Assembly (NCBI GenBank): GCA_964550895.1
Contig: CAZKAP010000001.1
Coordinates: 74,526 to 138,525 of the forward strand
DNA length: 64,000 nucleotides
Direction of reading: 5' to 3'
DNA from: CAZKAP01 sp964550895
GTDB taxonomy: Bacteria > Bacteroidota > Bacteroidia > Flavobacteriales > Flavobacteriaceae
Of this stretch, positions 59,666 to 64,000 are shown piece after piece. The notes beneath the pieces were generated by a model. It was not told the DNA's origin. It searched no databases and saw nothing but the letters and a program-made list of their open reading frames with translations. The position numbers and the translations under genes were made by a program. How positions within the stretch are numbered: position 1 is the stretch's first letter; every line of letters begins with the position of its first letter.

Positions 59666-60898
59666 CTAGAGCTGGTAGATCCACTCCTCGGGATTCAGCT
59701 TGTTCAGGTCTTCAAACAGATAGAATTTCAACCGGGTGGAATCGTCTTTGGGATTGGTGAAGATATCTCCGATTACGGTCTTGGCAGAGACCTTATCCCC
59801 CTTGGAAACATAGACCCGGGCCAGGTTGTAGTAGAAGCTTATGAAATTACCGTGGCGGATGTAAACCCCCATCTGGCCAAATTTGTTCTGCATGATGGTC
59901 ATGACCTCCCCGTCGAAAATAGACCTGGCCTGACCTCCCTTTTCCGTTTCTATGGTCACCCCGCTATTGGAGTGCTTAATCCCCGGATATACCTTATCGT
60001 AATATATCCCGAACCCTTCGCTCTTGATTCCTTTCTCGACGGGCCATATCAGATTGCCCTTGTTGGCCTGGAAATCACTGGCCAGCTGTTTGGCTTCCGG
60101 TGTCAGTTCGAACTTGGTCGTATTGCGCGAGGAGCGTTCGCGTTCCCTGTTGGCGCGCGCAATTTCCAGGCGGATCAGGCGTTGGATTTCGGCATCGACC
60201 TCGGCCGCCTCCTTGCGCTTGGCCGTAATCTCGCGGGAGTATCGGGATTCGTTAGCCTTTATTGTCTGCAGCAACTGGGTTTGTGAGGCGATTTCCTTCG
60301 AGAGTTTCTCCTCTTCCCTACGATTCTCCTGTATCAGCAGTTCCTTGCTCCGCCGCTGTTCGATCAGGCTGTCATTGGCCTGCTTAATCGCTGTGGTCTT
60401 CTGGTTGATCTCGGTGACCTGTTTCTTCCGGAAATTGGTGTACTGCTTCATGTATTCCCATCGCTTGGCCGCCTGCCGGAAATTCTCCGAAGACAGCAGA
60501 AACATCAACCGATTCTGGCGGGATTTATTCTGGTACGACTCGGTCACCATGCGGGCATAGTCCTCCTTCAGGAGATTGAGATCTTTCCGGAGCCTGCTGA
60601 TTTTCCTGATGTTTGCATTAATCTGCCTGTTGATCAGATTGGCCTGCTGATTGGTTACCCGGATCAGTTTCTTCTGGGTGTTGACCTTCCGGTCGATCGC
60701 CTCCATTCGTTCCATGAGGGTTCCTTTCTGCCGCTTCTCGTTGAGCAACAGTTCATTGATTTGCCTGATCTCCTGTTCCAGCTCCATTTTACGGGCCTGC
60801 AACGCCTTCTGCTGGTTATCCTGAGCCAGAACGGGCGCCGGCAAGGCCAGGGCCAGTAACAGCATTAATGCGCCTGTAAACGAGCGGAATCCACTCAT
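59666..60898 (-). CDS. EnvC-like murein hydrolase activator with degenerate M23 domain
   Basis: A 410-residue secreted protein: signal peptide (GALMLLLALALPAPVLAQ), long coiled coils (about 27-250) and a C-terminal M23/LytM fold. The metal-ligand positions are altered: KHSNSGVTIE replaces HxGxDIA, losing the Asp, and FYYNLARV replaces YxHL, losing the last His; only the His of IRHGNF remains. Such domains activate amidases rather than cut murein, as in E. coli EnvC. It overlaps the DUF4292 gene by ATGA. Confidence 0.87.
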   Translation of the reverse strand: MSGFRSFTGALMLLLALALPAPVLAQDNQQKALQARKMELEQEIRQINELLLNEKRQKGTLMERMEAIDRKVNTQKKLIRVTNQQANLINRQINANIRKISRLRKDLNLLKEDYARMVTESYQNKSRQNRLMFLLSSENFRQAAKRWEYMKQYTNFRKKQVTEINQKTTAIKQANDSLIEQRRSKELLIQENRREEEKLSKEIASQTQLLQTIKANESRYSREITAKRKEAAEVDAEIQRLIRLEIARANRERERSSRNTTKFELTPEAKQLASDFQANKGNLIWPVEKGIKSEGFGIYYDKVYPGIKHSNSGVTIETEKGGQARSIFDGEVMTIMQNKFGQMGVYIRHGNFISFYYNLARVYVSKGDKVSAKTVIGDIFTNPKDDSTRLKFYLFEDLNKLNPEEWIYQL

Positions 60899-61677
60899 GG
60901 TCGTATCTCGATTTTCTTAAAACCCCGGGGTACCCGGTAGGGGTAGCGGAGGTTCCTGTTCTTCTCCAGGTTCTTGTATTCCAGCCGGATTTGGCGCTCC
61001 GTGCTGCCGTAATCCACCTGGGCATTGAGTTCTTCGGGCAAGCCTCTGCGGTTTGATCCGTAGCGATAAAAAATCCTAAGGCTGTCCCTGCTGAGGGGAT
61101 CGGCCACGTATTGCCGGCTCACCCTGAAATGGACAGGATCCAGGAATATCTTCAGGTCGAAGCCCTCGTAACCCTCCCTTGGGCTCAGGGCATAATTGCC
61201 ATCGAGGATCTCGCTCCGAAACTTTCCTTCGTCTAAATTTAGCATGGATTCGCCAAACAGGAGCGCCTCAAGCAGATCGAAATCCAATTGCACACCTGCT
61301 ATATCCTGTAAATACGCGAAATCGCCCTCGAAATACGTATTCTCCAGTCGGTTATAGAATTGGAATTCGGTGGGTGTAATCAGGGCCTTGACCATCCCCA
61401 AAGGTGCGCTCAGCCAGATCACGGAATCCTTTTGCATGCGAAAGGAAAGAGTCGTGGACCTGCGTGTTCCCCCCTCGATATAGTCCACCTTGACCCTTCC
61501 GCTCAGGGTCGAATAGTCCTGTGGACCGGGACGGTAGTTCTTTACGATCTGTCGGGTATTCAGCTTGCGTACCTTTTCGGTGCGGGCAACAGCCTGTCCC
61601 GACTTGCAGGAAATGAGCATTATTCCCAGGAGAAGCAGGGAAACATATCGAAGTGCGGGCATAAGCAGGGTTTTCAT
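60895..61677 (-). CDS. DUF4292 lipoprotein
   Basis: A 260-residue lipoprotein with lipobox LISC (Cys24). TLSGRVKVDYIEGGTRRSTTLSFRMQKDSVIWLSAPLGMVKALITPT (in parts) and FYNRLENTYFEGDFAYLQDIAGVQLDF define DUF4292, which resembles LolA/LolB-like lipoprotein-binding folds in pattern. A lipid- or lipoprotein-handling job is inferred only. ATGA overlaps on both sides tie it to the TPR gene and the EnvC-like gene. Confidence 0.87.
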   Translation of the reverse strand: MKTLLMPALRYVSLLLLGIMLISCKSGQAVARTEKVRKLNTRQIVKNYRPGPQDYSTLSGRVKVDYIEGGTRRSTTLSFRMQKDSVIWLSAPLGMVKALITPTEFQFYNRLENTYFEGDFAYLQDIAGVQLDFDLLEALLFGESMLNLDEGKFRSEILDGNYALSPREGYEGFDLKIFLDPVHFRVSRQYVADPLSRDSLRIFYRYGSNRRGLPEELNAQVDYGSTERQIRLEYKNLEKNRNLRYPYRVPRGFKKIEIRP

Positions 61678-62615
61678 GGGGACTCGCTATTGAGGATCGC
61701 CTCGATCCGATTGGCCGCCGGCATTTCGCCCAGAGCCCGATAGGTATCCAGCAAAGTGCGCAGGAGGCTCCGACCGGTAGCGTCCTTCTCGTCGATCAGG
61801 TAAGCCCTGGCTTCTTCCAGTACCTTTCGAGCCTCCGCGTAGGCTCCCCTTGCGTTCAGGGCACCGCCGTAGAAGACCGCGAATTCAGGCTGCAGGGGAT
61901 AGCGGCTTACGGCCTTACGGGCCAGGGTCTCGATTTCCGTATTCCTGCCCTCTTCCTTGAGTGCCGTCAGTTGGCGGCGGTATTCCTCAACCGTATCGGG
62001 GTCGGAATCCGCACCGCCTGCCGGAGGAGTCATGTTAACCGGGTCATCCCCTGCCAAGGGGTCATCCATCTCCTTATTCCTGACAAGGAGGTGTTCCAGC
62101 TCCTTCTTCCGACTAGCTGCCGAGACTCCGGCTATCACCCTTTCGGCCTCGCCGTAGTGTTTCTTTCTAATCAGGGCCTTTGCCAGTGGAAAACGGGACT
62201 CATCCGTCCAATGGGTGCTCAGCGGTTCTATCGCGTCCCAGTTGTCCTTCTGCAGAAATCGGAAAGTCGTAAGCAATTCTTCCCAGTACCAGTAGTTTCC
62301 GGGCTCCAACCGGATCGCATTCCGTATATGGGTCTCAGCCTGACCGTAGCGTTTGATCTTGCGGTAGTTCCGGGCCAGTTCGAACTGAACGGCCCCATGC
62401 TCATCGCCTCCGGGCACCCGGTTCAGGGCGGCAATGGCCCTGTCGTAGTCCTCGATCCCTGCCTGTTTGAGGGCCTCGAAGAAATTCTCCTGAAAGGCAT
62501 CCGTTACCTCCTCCGTGCTGATATCCGCACTTGCCTCCGTCTCTTCCTGGGCCCTAAGGGTCCAGGAGCCGACAAGTAACAGCAAGAGGATGCCGAATGT
62601 GTTCAGGTGCTTCAT
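61674..62615 (-). CDS. Secreted tetratricopeptide-repeat protein
   Basis: A 313-residue protein with a signal peptide (FGILLLLLVGSWTLRAQ) and several TPR-like helical pairs, for example AIAALNRVPGGDEHGAVQFELARNYRKIKRYGQAETHI (in parts) and LALNPGN-like IRLEPGNYWYWEELL. Probably a periplasmic or outer-membrane-associated scaffold; no partner can be named. It overlaps neighbours by four bases at each end in the dut operon. Confidence 0.8.
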   Translation of the reverse strand: MKHLNTFGILLLLLVGSWTLRAQEETEASADISTEEVTDAFQENFFEALKQAGIEDYDRAIAALNRVPGGDEHGAVQFELARNYRKIKRYGQAETHIRNAIRLEPGNYWYWEELLTTFRFLQKDNWDAIEPLSTHWTDESRFPLAKALIRKKHYGEAERVIAGVSAASRKKELEHLLVRNKEMDDPLAGDDPVNMTPPAGGADSDPDTVEEYRRQLTALKEEGRNTEIETLARKAVSRYPLQPEFAVFYGGALNARGAYAEARKVLEEARAYLIDEKDATGRSLLRTLLDTYRALGEMPAANRIEAILNSESP

Positions 62616-63628
62616 ACCAATTCTGAATAGTCTCCCAGGCTCACGCTTTCAAATTCACCGTCGTAAGTGACATGGTTTCCTATCATGGCGTCCCTGAGCG
62701 ATGCATTTCGCAGCGTTGAGTGCGACTGAATCAGGCTGTGCGATATCTTGCAATCCTGTACCACCGTATGGGCTCCTATGGAGACATACGGGCCTATTTT
62801 ACTGTCCCGGATCAGGGCTCCCGGACCGATAAAGCAGGGCTCGACGATTTCAGAATTCACGATTTGCGTATCCGGGTCGATGAGCTCTTCCCCTTCCTGC
62901 TGAAGGTAGCCCAGCATCTGAGTATTGGTCTTCACGGTGATGGGCTTGTTTCCGCAGTCCATCCAGTCGTTAACCTCTCCAGTAACAAAGACCTTGCCCT
63001 TTTGCATCATGCGTTTAATACCATCGTTGATCTGGTATTCGCCCCCGTGTACGATATCATTCTCCAGCACATAACGAAGTTCGTCCCTGAGTTCCGATAC
63101 CTCTCTGAAATAGTAGATGCCGATAACCGCCAGGTCGGAGACATACTCCCTGGGCTTTTCGACCAGTTCAACGATTTCGGAACGTTCGTTGAGCTTGACG
63201 ACACCATAGGCTTCGGGCCGGTCCACCTGCTTCACCCATATCACACTATCCGCCCGGGGATCCAGGTCGAAGTCCGCCCGAATCAAGGTGTCGGCATAGG
63301 CGATAACGGCGGGTCCCTGCAAGGAGGGTCCTGCGCTCATGATCGCATGACCTGTCCCCAGGGGCTGGTCCTGCCTGTAGATGCTCGCCTTCGCTCCAAG
63401 GGACTGAGCCAGCTCCTCCAGGGAGGCGACCACGTCGTCCCCGAAAAACGCCGGGTCGCCGAGCACGAATGCCACCTCCTCCAGGGGCGTGTCGAGGACG
63501 CGGGCGATATCCTTTACCAATCGGTGCACTATGGGCTCACCGGCCACAGGAATTAAGGGTTTGGGTATGGTAAGGGTGTGTGGCCTCAGACGAGAGCCCC
63601 TTCCTGCCATAGGTACTATAATCTTCAT
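62612..63628 (-). CDS. Sugar-phosphate nucleotidyltransferase with C-terminal beta-helix
   Basis: A 338-residue protein. The N-terminal domain has KIIVPMAGRGSRLRPHTLTIPKPLIPVAG, the nucleotide-binding GxGxRL...KP motif (given in parts), with AYADTLIRADF and VELVEKPREYVSDLAVIGIYYF. The last 90 residues are a short left-handed beta-helix (GPGALIRDSKIGPYVSIGAH). It should join a sugar 1-phosphate to a nucleotide for surface-glycan synthesis; the sugar cannot be read. It starts 21 bases after dut. Confidence 0.9.
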   Translation of the reverse strand: MKIIVPMAGRGSRLRPHTLTIPKPLIPVAGEPIVHRLVKDIARVLDTPLEEVAFVLGDPAFFGDDVVASLEELAQSLGAKASIYRQDQPLGTGHAIMSAGPSLQGPAVIAYADTLIRADFDLDPRADSVIWVKQVDRPEAYGVVKLNERSEIVELVEKPREYVSDLAVIGIYYFREVSELRDELRYVLENDIVHGGEYQINDGIKRMMQKGKVFVTGEVNDWMDCGNKPITVKTNTQMLGYLQQEGEELIDPDTQIVNSEIVEPCFIGPGALIRDSKIGPYVSIGAHTVVQDCKISHSLIQSHSTLRNASLRDAMIGNHVTYDGEFESVSLGDYSELV

Positions 63629-63649
63629 ACTTGCTGTATTGTATGGTTT

Positions 63650-64000
63650 TTACTTTGTTCCTGTACTTCCAAAACCGCCTTCGCCCCTCTCGGTGATGCT
63701 CAGGCTCTCGACTTCATCCCATTCTGCGCGTTCGTGACGGCAGATGACCAGCTGGGCTATGCGCTCCCCGGGCTCGATAACCACTTCCTCCTTGCTCAGG
63801 TTAACGACAATCACACCTATCTCTCCCCGGTAATCGGCATCGATGGTACCCGGACTGTTGAGCATCGTGATCCCCTTCTTTGCGGCCAGGCCGCTCCTCG
63901 GGCGGATCTGCCCCTCGAAGCCCTCCGGGATCTCCAGATAGATGCCCGTCGGCACGATGGTGCGCTCCAAACTTTCTAACGCAATGGGCTCGATGTTATT
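63650..64000 (-). CDS. dut: dUTP diphosphatase (5' end outside window)
   Basis: The last 116 codons of a trimeric dUTPase, which removes dUTP and makes dUMP for thymidylate. The frame is open to the window end. Motif 2 GQIRPRSGLAAKKGI, motif 3 NSPGTIDADYRGEIGVIVVN with the catalytic Asp, motif 4 GERIAQLVI and the C-terminal motif 5 GEGGFGSTG are present; motif 1 lies outside. It is the first gene visible of an operon leading to the EnvC-like gene. Confidence 0.94.
   Translation of the reverse strand, partial: NNIEPIALESLERTIVPTGIYLEIPEGFEGQIRPRSGLAAKKGITMLNSPGTIDADYRGEIGVIVVNLSKEEVVIEPGERIAQLVICRHERAEWDEVESLSITERGEGGFGSTGTK

Noticed and set aside
1..64000. tRNA, rRNA, IS elements, prophage genes, CRISPR arrays, restriction or toxin-antitoxin systems
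   Set aside because: None could be recognised on either strand; intergenic spaces are too short or lack the required structure.

Overview
The window looks like part of a draft chromosome from a marine-type member of the Flavobacteriaceae (Bacteroidota) with unusually GC-rich coding sequence for that family. The evidence is the gene content (gliding-motility lipoprotein GldH, DUF2480, DUF3078, DUF4292, DUF1460, an HU/SPOR fusion, the suf order A-B-C-D-S-E-T, a single-anchor SdhC), the lack of Shine-Dalgarno sites before most starts, and several TAnnTTTG (-7) promoter elements. A genus close to Robiginitalea or Muricauda is my inference only. A run of 10 N at 42553-42562 shows the sequence is a scaffold. 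I see no rRNA, tRNA, IS element, prophage or CRISPR array; this is ordinary core chromosome with a few unfamiliar genes.

Layout. 1-5190: end of a Gfo/Idh/MocA oxidoreductase, an RDD membrane protein, a radical SAM protein, a histidine kinase/enoyl-CoA hydratase pair and HemJ. 5191-8337: a large secreted VPS10/sortilin-like beta-propeller protein. 8472-10019: a divergent proteasome-like Ntn hydrolase followed by a tiny basic protein, the most unusual locus here. 10088-21136: haem biosynthesis, with hemH, then an AraC regulator divergent from hemA-hemC-hemD-hemE-(DUF6973-like)-hemF, a PhzF protein and hemB. With hemJ this covers every step from glutamyl-tRNA to protohaem except glutamate-1-semialdehyde aminotransferase. 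21167-25018: a CNNM/CBS transporter-like protein, a VOC protein, an EEP-family hydrolase and HflX. 25025-32524: the complete suf iron-sulfur operon on the minus strand, ending in DUF2480 and DUF3078 genes. 32622-35245: two overlapping lipoprotein genes, one a predicted seven-bladed propeller. 35391-39734: thiL, a small zinc-ribbon protein, brnQ, an aminopeptidase P and a small membrane protein. 39927-42981: a second VPS10-like protein broken by the scaffold gap. 42984-46964: a DUF2721 protein and sdhCAB with a clear promoter and terminator. 47130-47240: a possible 36-residue gene in the only long gap. 47385-52729: an operon of ricT/yaaT, gldH, a class A penicillin-binding protein and the two subunits of a 3-oxoacid CoA-transferase. 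52763-59655: trhO, recA, plsC-like, trpS, dprA, an HU/SPOR protein and an acyl-CoA thioesterase. 59666-64000: a tight operon of dut (cut by the window end), a sugar-nucleotidyltransferase, a TPR protein, a DUF4292 lipoprotein and an EnvC-like factor with a degenerate M23 domain.

How the genes fit together. Three aerobic-metabolism blocks share the window: haem synthesis (oxygen-dependent HemF plus HemJ, so the protoporphyrin route), Fe-S assembly (Suf) and complex II (Sdh), the last needing products of the other two. A second theme is the cell envelope: GldH, PBP1A, EnvC-like factor, SPOR protein, DUF4292/TPR and several lipoproteins. All functional calls rest on motifs read by eye; no database search was run.
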